In this document: positions 25,668 to 35,442 of the stretch, piece after piece
Layout: every line of letters begins with the position of its first letter
How positions within the stretch are numbered: position 1 is the first letter of the stretch
Origin: Flavobacterium haoranii
Lineage (GTDB): Bacteria; Bacteroidota; Bacteroidia; Flavobacteriales; Flavobacteriaceae
Direction of reading: 5' to 3'
Assembly (NCBI GenBank): GCA_003246205.1
Contig: QKBC01000004.1
Location: forward strand, 62,001-126,000
Length of the DNA stretch: 64,000 nt
Notes under the pieces: generated by a model
What the model was told of the DNA's origin: nothing
Databases searched by the model: none
Seen by the model: the letters and a program-made list of their open reading frames with translations, nothing else
Program-made: the position numbers and the translations under genes

Positions 25668-27542
25668 ATGAAAAAGTTATTTTATTTACTACTCGCACTT
25701 CCTGTTATCAGTTTTAGCCAGACGAAAAAAGAGAATTACGATTATTTTGTGCAATTCAACACGCCTCAATTTGCTAAAAAAGTGAATCTTGACAGCTTAT
25801 TCAATCACAAAGCTTTTAAAGAATTCAACAGAGAAAGTGCCGACTTTAAACTAAAAGATTTCATTTCTTTTATAGACCGAAACAGAGCTATCAGCATACA
25901 TGGTAATTTCACCGATAGTATTCCATTTTATCAGTTGACTATTCCATTAGCAAAAGCTGATACATTTGAACAATTTTTACAAGACAGAATCAGCAAACAA
26001 GAAGATTCTATTCCGGATAACATTCAAAAAATGTCGGGATACAATCTTTTTTCTTCAAAACATGACGATTTTACCATTGCCTGGAATGCAAAAGATTTGG
26101 TAATATTCGGATTATTGGAAGACCAAAATTATGATTCTTCTTTATACGGTTACAACTATGATGATTATGATGATAGTGTCGTTGTAGAAGAAGTCGAAGA
26201 ATATGATGAGGAATATAATGAAGAATACGAAGAAGGAGAAGTTGTAGCGGTAGAAACTGTAGAAGTATTACCACCGCCACCTACAGAACAAGAAATTGAA
26301 GCTGCTTACGAATGGGAGCAAGAAGAAGAATACGAAGAAGAACCTGTAGTTTATGATGAAAACTATTATCAGCAATTAGACGAAGAATACAGAAAAGCAG
26401 CTGAACAAGCCCGAAAAGAAAAACATGCAAAACAGGAAGCTTTACTAGCTCAACTATTTGAAAAAGGTTTTACAGCTCCTACTTTTAGCAAAGTAAATAC
26501 AAAAGCTGATATTTCTTCATGGGTTGATTACCAATCGGTCTATAGTAAAATGAGCAACTTTTATTATCTTTTCAGAACATTTACTCCAAGAGTTACTACT
26601 CCGACTAACTATGCTATTGAAGGTATGGGAGCCGATTTCTTTTTTGAAAACGGCAAAGCCAGAATGGAACAAACAGTTGAATATTCGCCAGATCTAGCGA
26701 AAATCATGAGAAAAGTTGTCAATAGAAAACCTAATAAAAATGCTTTCAATCACTTCCCGAAAACCGAACCGTTAGCGTATTTAACTTATCATATTAGTAC
26801 TGCTGAAGTTTTAAAGAATTATCCTAAAATTGCCGAACAAATGTTGGCTAATTTGCCCATTGAGAAACAAGATACTGAAATTGTAACCGATTTAATTAGC
26901 ACATTGATTGACGAAGAAGCAACCGCAACTTTATTTGATGGGGATTTTACCATCTTCTTTCACAATATGGAACAATACGAGTACACGTATACAGGAATAG
27001 AATATGATGACGATTATGAACAAATAGAAGTTGAAAAAACGATTACCAAAAACAAACCCGTTTTTACCGTAATGTTTACTTCAACTCACCCAACTATAGG
27101 ACAAAAATTAATCAATCTTGGCATGCGTAAAAATCTTCTTATTCAAGAAAATGGTTATTACAGTATTAAAGGAACCGATGATTTAGGTGATATTGCACTA
27201 ATTAAAGACCAAGACGTAATTATCTTTACCAACGGATTAGATTATTTGAATACCAATTCTCAATCTGATTTTGCTAAAAAAGTGAAAAAGAATTTATCTT
27301 CTAACTATTCTTTAGGAAATCTAGATATTAATGGCTTTGTAAAAAGCTATATGATGAATGAAGATTTTGGAAGAGACACCGAATCTATTTTGAAACTTAG
27401 CAATCAATTCAAAAATATTCGGTTTAATGCTTCTAAAAAGATAAAAAATAACACAATGAAATTAGAAGCTGAATTTAATGCTACTTCTACTGAAAAGAAC
27501 ATTATTATTCAAACACTAGACTTAGTAGAATATCTGAAATAA
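25668..27542 (+). CDS. Secreted protein with a very acidic central segment, unknown function
   Basis: This 624-residue exported protein has a signal peptide of about 18 residues (LLLALPVISFSQ). Two globular parts flank a low-complexity acidic and Tyr-rich region (about residues 160-240, with EEYDEEYNEEYEEG and a PPPP run), then a helical Glu/Lys/Ala segment. The C-terminal part has repeated FDGDFTIFFHN / DVIIFTNGLDYL-like strands. It resembles Bacteroidota DUF-type periplasmic proteins, but I cannot name one. Its partner is the lipoprotein 6 bp upstream. Confidence 0.7.
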   Translation: MKKLFYLLLALPVISFSQTKKENYDYFVQFNTPQFAKKVNLDSLFNHKAFKEFNRESADFKLKDFISFIDRNRAISIHGNFTDSIPFYQLTIPLAKADTFEQFLQDRISKQEDSIPDNIQKMSGYNLFSSKHDDFTIAWNAKDLVIFGLLEDQNYDSSLYGYNYDDYDDSVVVEEVEEYDEEYNEEYEEGEVVAVETVEVLPPPPTEQEIEAAYEWEQEEEYEEEPVVYDENYYQQLDEEYRKAAEQARKEKHAKQEALLAQLFEKGFTAPTFSKVNTKADISSWVDYQSVYSKMSNFYYLFRTFTPRVTTPTNYAIEGMGADFFFENGKARMEQTVEYSPDLAKIMRKVVNRKPNKNAFNHFPKTEPLAYLTYHISTAEVLKNYPKIAEQMLANLPIEKQDTEIVTDLISTLIDEEATATLFDGDFTIFFHNMEQYEYTYTGIEYDDDYEQIEVEKTITKNKPVFTVMFTSTHPTIGQKLINLGMRKNLLIQENGYYSIKGTDDLGDIALIKDQDVIIFTNGLDYLNTNSQSDFAKKVKKNLSSNYSLGNLDINGFVKSYMMNEDFGRDTESILKLSNQFKNIRFNASKKIKNNTMKLEAEFNATSTEKNIIIQTLDLVEYLK

Positions 27543-27558
27543 GATAAATAGTAAAAGC

Positions 27559-27588
27559 AAAAAAGAGCCGTTTAAACGGCTCTTTTTT
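27559..27588. terminator. Bidirectional terminator between the 25668 gene and hemF
   Basis: The perfect stem AAAAGAGCCGTTT/AAACGGCTCTTTT has A-rich and T-rich flanks between convergent genes. It marks the end of the leftward hem operon. Confidence 0.9.
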
Positions 27589-28489
27589 ATACCCAATCAA
27601 TAGGATTGGCTACTATTTTTAAAAGTTTTTCTTCTTCACTTCCGGCTTCCGGATGATGATTGTACACCCATTGAACGTGTGGCGGCAGACTCATCAAGAT
27701 ACTTTCAATTCGTCCGTTGGTTTTTAAACCAAATAAAGTGCCTTTGTCGTGAACCAAGTTGAATTCTACATAACGACCACGACGAATTTCCTGCCAAGTT
27801 CTGTTAGCTTCCGAATACGATAAATCTTTTCTTCGTTCAACTATTGGCAAATACGCTTCAAGAAAACTGTTCCCCACTTCGGTTACAAAGTTGTACCAAT
27901 CTTCCATTTGCATGGTATCCGTTTGCTTTAAATAATCAAAGAATAATCCGCCTATTCCACGAGCTTCGTTTCTGTGTGCATTCCAAAAATAGTCATCACA
28001 CTTCTTTTTATACAAAGGATAAAACTCCGGATTGTGTTTATCGCAAGCCGTTTTACACGTTTGGTGAAAATGTCGGGCATCTTCTTCAAACAAATAATAA
28101 GGTGTTAAATCTTGTCCGCCACCAAACCATTGGTTGATGATTTCGCCTTTTTCATCATACATTTCAAAGTAACGCCAATTGGCATGAACCGTTGGCACCA
28201 TCGGACTTTTAGGATGAATGACCAAACTCAATCCGCAGGCAAAAAAATCAGCTTCACCCACACCAAACATTTTTTGCATAGTATCGGGTAATTTTCCGTG
28301 AACTGCCGAAATATTCACGCCGCCTTTTTCAAAAACGTCTCCGTTTTCAATAACACGCGTTCTTCCTCCACCGCCTTCCGATCGTCCCCAAAGATCTTCC
28401 TGAAATTTGGCTTTACCATCAATATCTTCTAATCCTTTACAGATTTGATCTTGTAATTGTTGTATATAGGTGTAAAATTGGTCTTTCAT
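27587..28489 (-). CDS. hemF: Oxygen-dependent coproporphyrinogen III oxidase
   Basis: HemF decarboxylates coproporphyrinogen III to protoporphyrinogen IX using O2. The 300-residue protein has the family signatures WGRSEGGGGRTRVIENG, SLVIHPKSPMVPTVHANWRYF, WFGGGQDLTPYYLFEED and RRGRYVEFNLVHDKGTLFGL. It is the last gene of the hemA-to-hemF run, 44 bp after a small membrane-protein gene. No oxygen-independent HemN is in the window, which fits aerobic haem synthesis. Confidence 0.96.
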   Translation of the reverse strand: MKDQFYTYIQQLQDQICKGLEDIDGKAKFQEDLWGRSEGGGGRTRVIENGDVFEKGGVNISAVHGKLPDTMQKMFGVGEADFFACGLSLVIHPKSPMVPTVHANWRYFEMYDEKGEIINQWFGGGQDLTPYYLFEEDARHFHQTCKTACDKHNPEFYPLYKKKCDDYFWNAHRNEARGIGGLFFDYLKQTDTMQMEDWYNFVTEVGNSFLEAYLPIVERRKDLSYSEANRTWQEIRRGRYVEFNLVHDKGTLFGLKTNGRIESILMSLPPHVQWVYNHHPEAGSEEEKLLKIVANPIDWV

Positions 28490-28533
28490 TTGTTACTTTA
28501 GGCTTTATGTAGTTAGCAATAAGCTTAATTTGT

Positions 28534-28812
28534 TTAAATTGTTATCACTATATTTATAAGAAATAAAATTCCTAAAATTTGAAAATCAGTGCTAAATGGT
28601 AGTTTTTTAATTTTATTTAAAATTGACATTATTATTATAGTTAAAAGACTAAGCATTATTGAAAAAATTGGAATAGCAATCATTAAATAACCAGCTCCAC
28701 AAGGCATCTCTTTTTCAAAATTATCTAGCTTAAAATAAAAATAATAGTATAAATATAAAACCCAGACTAAATAGAGAAATAAAGGAATGCTGTTTATTTT
28801 ATTTTTAACCAT
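28534..28812 (-). CDS. Small membrane protein of unknown function within hem operon
   Basis: This 92-residue ORF has three hydrophobic segments (about 9-27, 42-63, 74-91) and few charged residues. I recognise no family. It lies 27 bp after hemE and 44 bp before hemF on the same strand. It is visibly more AT-rich than its hem neighbours, so it may be a late insertion. The coding call rests on strand and operon position plus the coherent membrane profile. Confidence 0.55.
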   Translation of the reverse strand: MVKNKINSIPLFLYLVWVLYLYYYFYFKLDNFEKEMPCGAGYLMIAIPIFSIMLSLLTIIIMSILNKIKKLPFSTDFQILGILFLINIVITI

Positions 28813-28839
28813 ATTATGCTTTTGTCAACTGAACACTGC

Positions 28840-29865
28840 TTACTTTTTATATTCCTTCACTGCTTCAATAAATGCTTTCGCATGATCAACAGGAATGTTT
28901 GGTAAAATTCCGTGACCTAGATTTACGATGTAATTATCTTTTCCGAATTCGTCAATCATTTCATGAACCATTTTCTTGATCGTTGGAATTGGCGACAATA
29001 AACGGCTCGGATCAAAATTACCTTGCAACGTAATGTTTCCACCTGTTAAATAACGTGCATTTTTAGGCGAACAAGTCCAATCTACTCCTAATGCAGAAGC
29101 TTTTGATTTTGCCATTTCGTTTAACGCAAACCAACACCCTTTACCAAAAACAATAACTTTAGTTTCTGGCGCTAAAGCCTCTACAATTTGGTTAATGTAT
29201 TGCCAAGAAAACTCTTGATAATCGGTTGGTGATAGCATGCCGCCCCAAGAATCAAAAATCTGAATGGCATTAACACCGTGTTTTACTTTTTCTTTTAGGT
29301 ATAAAATAGTTGTATCGGTTATTTTTTGCAATAACGCATGTGCAGCTTCCGGCTCTGAAAAACAAAATCCCTTTGCTTTATCATAACTTTTTGAACCTTT
29401 CCCTTCTACAGCATAACAAAAGATGGTCCAAGGTGAACCCGCAAAACCAATTAATGGCACTTCGTTATTCAACATTTCTTTTGTTAAATCAATAGCGTCC
29501 ATTACATATCCTAAACTTTCATTGATATCCGGAATACGAACTTGTTCCACATCTTTCATTGAACGAATAGGATTCGGGATAATTGGTCCAATTCCATCTT
29601 CTAATTCCACATCGATTCCCATTGCTTGCGGAACTACTAAAATATCTGAAAATAAAATAGCGGCATCAGGTTTTACAATACGTATAGGCTGCACCGTAAT
29701 TTCTGCTGCTAATTCAGGCGTTTTACAACGCGTAAAGAAATCGTATTTTTCACGTAGCGCTCTGAATTCAGGTAAATATCTTCCTGCCTGACGCATCATC
29801 CAAACCGGCGGACGTTCTACCGTTTCGTTATTTAAGGCTTTTAAGAATAAATCGTTTTTTATCAT
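28840..29865 (-). CDS. hemE: Uroporphyrinogen decarboxylase
   Basis: HemE removes four carboxyl groups from uroporphyrinogen III to give coproporphyrinogen III. The N-terminal signature [20 protein letters not shown] with the conserved Arg pair is present, as is [16 protein letters not shown] and the C-terminal [10 protein letters not shown]. The track's GTG start (29889) is replaced by ATG 29865 (341 residues, [14 protein letters not shown]), which matches family starts. It lies 45 bp after hemD. Confidence 0.96.
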   Translation of the reverse strand: MIKNDLFLKALNNETVERPPVWMMRQAGRYLPEFRALREKYDFFTRCKTPELAAEITVQPIRIVKPDAAILFSDILVVPQAMGIDVELEDGIGPIIPNPIRSMKDVEQVRIPDINESLGYVMDAIDLTKEMLNNEVPLIGFAGSPWTIFCYAVEGKGSKSYDKAKGFCFSEPEAAHALLQKITDTTILYLKEKVKHGVNAIQIFDSWGGMLSPTDYQEFSWQYINQIVEALAPETKVIVFGKGCWFALNEMAKSKASALGVDWTCSPKNARYLTGGNITLQGNFDPSRLLSPIPTIKKMVHEMIDEFGKDNYIVNLGHGILPNIPVDHAKAFIEAVKEYKK

Positions 29866-29910
29866 CTTTTTATATCTGTTGGCACTCACATTAGCGTAAG
29901 TCGCACTATT

Positions 29911-30570
29911 TTAATTATAATATTTGATTACTGTTTCTATTACCACTTCTACAGATGGTTGTGGGGCAACAATACAGTTTTTACTTTTATCTTCTAAGGC
30001 TTTTGCAGTGGTTTTTCCAATACAAAAACAGTCTTGTTCTTCCAATTCGTTTTCTTTTAGAAAACTTTGCACTCCCGACGGACTAAAAAACAGAATAGCA
30101 TCTGTTTTTACATTTATTTTATACGGTTTTAATACCGTTTCGTACACTTCAATTTCGTTAAAAACTATTTGATGTTCAATCAATAATTGAGGCAATTCGT
30201 TTCGTCTTAAAGAACCTGAAAAGAATGTAAATTTTCTATTGTTATAATCTTTGATTATTAATTCTCCCAATTCTTTTGCATTTTCGGCTTGTGCCAAAAC
30301 TTTAAAACCTTTTTTCTTTAGGAATTTTCTAGTTTGTTTGCCTACACACAAACATTCTTTTTCTTTAATTCGGGAAAGTACTTTTTTATTCTTTAAAACA
30401 CTTTTTATCGCATTTCTACTGGTGAACAATAGTAAATCATAGCATGTATCAAGCTCAAAACGTACGGGTTTTACTTTAATAAAATTTCTTTCCATGATTA
30501 AGAAACCGGAGTCTTCCAGTCTAATCTTATTCTTTTCGGAAAGTTTTTTTGTTGATAAAACCGTTTTCAT
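29911..30570 (-). CDS. hemD: Uroporphyrinogen-III synthase
   Basis: HemD closes hydroxymethylbilane into uroporphyrinogen III. The 219-residue sequence is divergent, as is normal for this family. It shows the two-lobe pattern: LLLFTSRNAIKSVLKN in lobe one, FFSGSLRRNELPQLL, and ILFFSPSGVQSFLKENEL then CFCIGKTTAKALEDK in lobe two. Its start codon directly follows the trkA stop (no gap), so it depends on a transcript running through the potassium genes. Confidence 0.9.
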   Translation of the reverse strand: MKTVLSTKKLSEKNKIRLEDSGFLIMERNFIKVKPVRFELDTCYDLLLFTSRNAIKSVLKNKKVLSRIKEKECLCVGKQTRKFLKKKGFKVLAQAENAKELGELIIKDYNNRKFTFFSGSLRRNELPQLLIEHQIVFNEIEVYETVLKPYKINVKTDAILFFSPSGVQSFLKENELEEQDCFCIGKTTAKALEDKSKNCIVAPQPSVEVVIETVIKYYN

Positions 30571-31278
30571 TTATTTTCTAATCTCATGCTCTTCCTGACC
30601 TAAACAATAATGTTCGATATCTTTATTATTACCATACACTACTAAAATATCCCCAGGTTCTATTTTAGTATCTAAATTAGGTCTGCCAATAGATTCTTTT
30701 ATAATGTTTTTCTTTCCAATCAAATTTCGTTTTTCTCTTTTGCGAATGATTGTAATTAAAGTGAGATGGTATTTATCAATGGTATCTAATTCCTCAACTG
30801 TTCTATTGAAAAACTCAGGTTTTGCCAACACTTCTGAAATGGTAAAATTATCATCGAGCTGATAGTTTTCCAATGTTGATTTAAAATTGATCTGCTTCGT
30901 TAATCGGTCAGCACTGTCTTGTTCCGGATGAATAATATTTTGAATCCCCATAGCTTCCAAAACGGTATCGTGAATAGGTGACAGTGCCCGGCTTATAATC
31001 TTAACATCACTCAGTTTTTTAATGATTGCTGTTGTAATAATTGCCGCACCTTCGTTTTCACCAATTGCAACTACTACTTTGTCTGAATCTTTTAAAGGAA
31101 CTGCTTCATAAGCTAATTCGTTGGTAGAGTCCATACAAATAGCATGAGAAATTTTATCTTTTACAAGATTTACTTTTTCCATGTTTTTGTCTATCCCGAT
31201 CACTTCATTTCCGGTTTCTGTCAAACTCAATGATAATGACATTCCGAAATTTCCTAAACCAAAAACAATGATTTTCAT
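30571..31278 (-). CDS. trkA: TrkA/KtrA-type potassium uptake regulatory subunit
   Basis: This 235-residue cytoplasmic RCK protein gates a partner K+ channel in response to nucleotides. The Rossmann motif IIVFGLGNFGMSLSLSL opens the N-terminal RCK_N domain (1-135). A TrkA_C domain (about 145-230) ends it. It follows the membrane subunit gene by 12 bp and abuts hemD. The single-RCK size fits KtrA rather than the double-length E. coli TrkA. Confidence 0.93.
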   Translation of the reverse strand: MKIIVFGLGNFGMSLSLSLTETGNEVIGIDKNMEKVNLVKDKISHAICMDSTNELAYEAVPLKDSDKVVVAIGENEGAAIITTAIIKKLSDVKIISRALSPIHDTVLEAMGIQNIIHPEQDSADRLTKQINFKSTLENYQLDDNFTISEVLAKPEFFNRTVEELDTIDKYHLTLITIIRKREKRNLIGKKNIIKESIGRPNLDTKIEPGDILVVYGNNKDIEHYCLGQEEHEIRK

Positions 31279-31290
31279 ATCTATTTCATA

Positions 31291-33033
31291 TTAGTTAATC
31301 AAAATATTTTCTTTTGGATATTGATAAAATTGATGGTTGATCTGACGTAAGATACCGATCATTAAGTTCAGCATACCAATTCTACCAATAAACATAACTG
31401 CAATAATTACATATTTACTTGGCTCTGATAAAGTAGGTGTAAAGCCTAAACTTAGCCCTACTGTACTATAAGCCGAAAAACATTCAAAAGCAACTGTTAA
31501 CAATGGTGTTCCCTGTGGTTCTAAAATTAAAAGCGCCATAATAGCAAGCCCTATTACAATTAAGGAAATACACAAAATAGCAAAAGCCCTGGAAGTGGAT
31601 TCACTTGATATTCTTCTTCCAAAGATCTGGATGCGTTCTTTTCCTTTAGCAATAGCAATTATATTTAAGGTTGCTAAGGCAAAAGTACTGGTTTTGATAC
31701 CACCTCCTGTTGAAGCAGGAGACGCTCCAATCCACATTAAAAATATAACAAACAGTAAGGAAGGAACCGTCATCTGACTAAAATCGATCACGTTAAATCC
31801 GGCTGTCCTTGGTGTTACGGAATTAAATGCTGCCGTTGTTATTTTTCCGAAGATCGTATGATGCATCTGCATTGTATTGTGGTATTCGGAAATAAATAAA
31901 AATATCCATCCGGAAACTAACAATACTATGGTGGTATAAATTACAATTTTAGAATTTAATGTAATGATTTTGACATCTTTATGGATAATTTTTTTATCGA
32001 AAAACTCTACTACATGAGTTTTGATATATTGATAAAAATTAAAAATAATATTATGTCCTAAACCTCCAAATACAATTAATATCATTATTATCCATTGAAA
32101 ATAATAATTGAATCGAATGTTTTCATCATATAATCCGGATGATAAGATTGAAAATCCGGCATTACAAAATGCGGATATTGAATGAAAAATTGAAAAATAC
32201 AATTTGTTCTCTATTGAAGATGTATTTAAAATGGATGTGTAGATAAATACGGCTCCTATTATTTCAACAGATAATGTAAAAATTACCACATTCAAAGCGG
32301 CTCTAAAAACATCTTTTAATCCTTCATGAGCAATAAAATCTCGTGTATTTAAACCCTCCCTAAAAGAAGAGCTACCTCTAAAAAAGAAGGCAAAAAATGA
32401 AGTAAAGGTTAAGATCCCGATTCCTCCTAACTGAATTAGGACTAGTATTATTGACTGCCCGACAATTGTAAAATCATTTGCGGTATCTACTACTGCTAAT
32501 CCGGTTACGCAAACTGCACTAGTTGCTGTAAACAACGCATTTGTAAAAGTAATTCCGTTTGTTGTAGCACTGGGCAACATCATTAAAAAAGCTCCGCTTA
32601 ACGCCAAAATGATAAAACTTCCCACAAATACAATTGCCGGATTAAAGTAAATATCATAGATATGGCGTACAAAAACCATTAAACGCAAGAGAAAATAAAA
32701 AATCAAACCGCCTTCTAAAACCGGTTTTATCTTTTGCAAAATGTAGTGCGTACTAAAATCGTTATTAACAATGGCTAAAAATCCGGAGATAATAAGTAAA
32801 GAAGCTAAGATTACAATATTAACCAGTGCTAATTTAATATTGCTTTTATAATTGTATCGGTAAAATTTAAAAACGTTAAAGGCTAAAAGACCAAAAGTCA
32901 GTATAATAAGACCTATAACATGCGGTGTATTAAAGTTTTCTTCAAAATCATAACCAAAATCAAACACTATGAATAAGAGAACGATGATATCAAAAAATCG
33001 ATATATATAGTTGAGTAAAGATTCTCTTTCCAT
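31291..33033 (-). CDS. trkH: TrkH/KtrB-family potassium transporter membrane subunit
   Basis: This 580-residue inner-membrane K+ transporter shows four pore loops with filter regions: SAVCVTGLAVVD, AFCNAGFSILSSG, SVTPRTAGFNVIDF and SAYSTVGLSLGF. The first ~130 residues add extra transmembrane segments before the core, giving a longer protein than typical KtrB. It lies 10 bp after hemC and is followed by trkA. Its position inside the haem run implies shared transcription with hemC upstream and hemD downstream. Confidence 0.93.
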   Translation of the reverse strand: MERESLLNYIYRFFDIIVLLFIVFDFGYDFEENFNTPHVIGLIILTFGLLAFNVFKFYRYNYKSNIKLALVNIVILASLLIISGFLAIVNNDFSTHYILQKIKPVLEGGLIFYFLLRLMVFVRHIYDIYFNPAIVFVGSFIILALSGAFLMMLPSATTNGITFTNALFTATSAVCVTGLAVVDTANDFTIVGQSIILVLIQLGGIGILTFTSFFAFFFRGSSSFREGLNTRDFIAHEGLKDVFRAALNVVIFTLSVEIIGAVFIYTSILNTSSIENKLYFSIFHSISAFCNAGFSILSSGLYDENIRFNYYFQWIIMILIVFGGLGHNIIFNFYQYIKTHVVEFFDKKIIHKDVKIITLNSKIVIYTTIVLLVSGWIFLFISEYHNTMQMHHTIFGKITTAAFNSVTPRTAGFNVIDFSQMTVPSLLFVIFLMWIGASPASTGGGIKTSTFALATLNIIAIAKGKERIQIFGRRISSESTSRAFAILCISLIVIGLAIMALLILEPQGTPLLTVAFECFSAYSTVGLSLGFTPTLSEPSKYVIIAVMFIGRIGMLNLMIGILRQINHQFYQYPKENILIN

Positions 33034-33043
33034 TTCTAGTGTT

Positions 33044-33967
33044 CTAATTTTGTTTGGTCTTCAGCACTTCTCTCAATTGTTGCATTAATTGACCTCCTCC
33101 TTTTGCTAAAATTTCTTTTGCGCAATTTTCGCCAAAAGTATTATAATTATCAAAATTACAACTTTTTTCTATAAAATATTTTTCTTTCCCATCTAATGAA
33201 AACAGAACTCCTGTAAAAGAAATAAGTTCGTCTTCTATTTTAGCTAAAGCTCCTATTGGTGCTGTACAACCACCTTCCAAAGTTTTCAGGAACTGACGTT
33301 CAATATAGGTGCAAATCTCAGTTTCCTTATCATTTAGTTTTGAAGTTGCTTCTATTACAAAAGGATCATTTTCTAATGCAACAACTAGCATGGCTCCCTG
33401 TGCCGGTGCCGGAATCATCCAATCGAGCTCAATAACATTTTCGGGCTTTAAATTGATACGCTCTAAACCAGCTGCTGCAAAAATAGCTCCGTTCCAATCA
33501 TTATCATGGAGCTTTTGCATACGTGTATTAACATTCCCTCTCAAATCTACAACTGAATGTTTCGGATAATGATGCAACCATTGCGCTTTTCGTCTTAAAC
33601 TTCCGGTTGCAATTGTAGCATTTGTATCTGACAAATCAGGATTTCCTTTGTGAACTAAAATATCAGAAACATTGGCTCTTTTTAAAACTGCTGTTTGTAC
33701 AATTCCTTTCGGCAAACTTGTTGGCACATCTTTCATAGAATGAACAGCAATATCAACCTGACCGGTCAGCATTGCAATATCCAACGTTTTGGTAAAGATT
33801 CCGGTAATACCCAATTCATAAAGGGGTTTGTCTAAAATAATGTCTCCTTGCGATTTTACAGCTATGATCTCTGTTTTATAACCTAGCTCATTTAATTGCT
33901 TTTCGACTGTGTGGGCTTGCCAAAGTGCCAATTCACTATCACGTGTTCCTATTCGAATTGTTTTCAA
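33044..33967 (-). CDS. hemC: Hydroxymethylbilane synthase (porphobilinogen deaminase)
   Basis: HemC polymerises four porphobilinogens into hydroxymethylbilane. The 307-residue protein begins IRIGTRDSELALWQAHTV and contains VAVHSMKDVPTSLP, TGSLRRKAQWLHHYP, LRGNVNTRMQKL, and the dipyrromethane cofactor Cys in LEGGCTAPIGA. It starts 10 bp after hemA. In many genomes hemD follows directly, but here the K+ pair intervenes. Confidence 0.97.
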   Translation of the reverse strand: MKTIRIGTRDSELALWQAHTVEKQLNELGYKTEIIAVKSQGDIILDKPLYELGITGIFTKTLDIAMLTGQVDIAVHSMKDVPTSLPKGIVQTAVLKRANVSDILVHKGNPDLSDTNATIATGSLRRKAQWLHHYPKHSVVDLRGNVNTRMQKLHDNDWNGAIFAAAGLERINLKPENVIELDWMIPAPAQGAMLVVALENDPFVIEATSKLNDKETEICTYIERQFLKTLEGGCTAPIGALAKIEDELISFTGVLFSLDGKEKYFIEKSCNFDNYNTFGENCAKEILAKGGGQLMQQLREVLKTKQN

Positions 33968-33977
33968 GGGAAGAGTA

Positions 33978-35228
33978 TTAATTGTTATTTAACCGAAAGA
34001 CTTTTTCTATCCACTGTATACTCTCATCAACCATTGTATCTTCATCTTTTAGATGGTTGGCAAAATGTGTAGTTATCTTTTGGATAATTCGATCACTGAT
34101 AATTTCTGCCTGTTCTTCGTTGAAGTTATCCAGTTTTTTTCTTTGATAGTTTAGTTCTGCCTTTTTTATATCGGCTAGTTTTTCTTTTAAAGAATGAATT
34201 GTCGGAGCAAATTTTCTAGCTTTAGTCCAACCTACGAACTCGTCGGCAACTTCATCAATTATTTTTTCGGCCGCCGGAACATGTTGTTTTCTTTTTTCTA
34301 AGGTTTCATCTGTAATTTGAGAAAGATGATCCATGTGTACTAGAGTCACTCCTTCTACATTTCGAACATCTTCGTTTACATTTTTAGGAATAGATAAATC
34401 CAAAATCAGCAACGGTTTCTTTACATTTAAAATTGCGGCATCAACTGTCGGATTCTGTGCTCCCGTTGCCACAACTAATACGTCTGCATTTTGAATTTCG
34501 ACCTGTAGATCTGCATAATCTTTTACGACTAAATTAAACTTTCCGGCAATTTTCTCGGCTTTTTCTTTAGTTCGATTAATTAGTACAATATGGTCATTTT
34601 TAGTATGCTTTACTAAGTTTTCACAAGTATTACGTCCAATTTTTCCCGTACCGAAAAGCAAAATTCTTTTGTTTCCGATATCCGGAATATTATTCATAAT
34701 ATATTGAACTGCGGCAAAAGATACTGATGTTGCTCCTGAACTGATCTCGGTTTCATTCTTTACTCTTTTACTAGCCTGAATAACAGCATTTGTCAATCGT
34801 TCTAAATAAGCATTAGCTAAGTTTTGCTTTTTACTGTCAACAAAACCTTGCTTGATTTGCGAAATAATTTCAAAATCTCCCAGAATCTGGCTATCCAGTC
34901 CGGTTCCTACTTTAAAAATATGCTCTATTGCTTCTTTGTTTTTATAAACATAAGCTACTTGTTGAAAATCTTCAACCGAACCCTGACTGTTGTCACAAAG
35001 CAATTTGATTAATTGAAACGGGTGTTGTGCAAAACCGTAAATTTCAGTACGATTGCAGGTAGATATAGTTACTAAACTATCTATATGTTCTGTTTTTGCT
35101 TGCTGTAATAAGTTTTCTTTAGCTTTGTCATCTAAGCTAAATTTCCCCCTCATTTCAGCGTCTGCCTTTTTATAACTTAGTCCTACTACATAAAAGCTCA
35201 GGGGCTTATTCGTATTACTATTATTCAT
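33978..35228 (-). CDS. hemA: Glutamyl-tRNA reductase
   Basis: HemA makes glutamate-1-semialdehyde from Glu-tRNA, the first committed step of C5-pathway haem synthesis. The 416-residue protein has the catalytic Cys motif STCNRTEIYG, the NADP-binding core ILLFGTGKIGRNTCENL, and a C-terminal helical dimerisation region. It is the first gene of the leftward hem operon. A TACATTTG box (35264-35257) precedes it. The partner enzyme HemL is not in the window. Confidence 0.97.
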   Translation of the reverse strand: MNNSNTNKPLSFYVVGLSYKKADAEMRGKFSLDDKAKENLLQQAKTEHIDSLVTISTCNRTEIYGFAQHPFQLIKLLCDNSQGSVEDFQQVAYVYKNKEAIEHIFKVGTGLDSQILGDFEIISQIKQGFVDSKKQNLANAYLERLTNAVIQASKRVKNETEISSGATSVSFAAVQYIMNNIPDIGNKRILLFGTGKIGRNTCENLVKHTKNDHIVLINRTKEKAEKIAGKFNLVVKDYADLQVEIQNADVLVVATGAQNPTVDAAILNVKKPLLILDLSIPKNVNEDVRNVEGVTLVHMDHLSQITDETLEKRKQHVPAAEKIIDEVADEFVGWTKARKFAPTIHSLKEKLADIKKAELNYQRKKLDNFNEEQAEIISDRIIQKITTHFANHLKDEDTMVDESIQWIEKVFRLNNN

Positions 35229-35256
35229 AATTATACTCTATACCTTAAAAGTATAA

Positions 35257-35264
35257 CAAATGTA
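35257..35264 (-). promoter_or_regulatory. -7 box of the hemA operon
   Basis: TACATTTG on the minus strand lies 28 bp before the hemA ATG. A -33 TTTG at normal spacing is not evident, which may mean an activator is needed. Confidence 0.45.
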
Positions 35265-35358
35265 TAACTATGATTTCTATAAAAATAACGCTAAAAGGAC
35301 TTTTTGTATCGTTATTGGTTTTTTTGGTCTGAAAATAGTTTTCTAACGAACTTTATTT

Positions 35359-35366
35359 TAAATTTG
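35359..35366 (+). promoter_or_regulatory. -7 box of the ancestral AraC-gene promoter
   Basis: TAAATTTG lies about 94 bp before the left copy of the regulator's start codon. After the insertion it now serves the T9SS gene at 35486. A purine-rich GAGGAGA follows at about 35422. Confidence 0.4.
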
Positions 35367-35442
35367 TAGTAAAACCAACGCTTTTAAAAGCTTTTATATA
35401 GAACGATTCTAAATAGACAAAGAGGAGAATTGGTTTTATTAT

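Noticed and set aside
26071-26280. Leu/His-rich minus-strand ORF opposite the acidic segment
   Set aside because: It is the complement of Glu/Tyr-rich codons in the 25668 gene.
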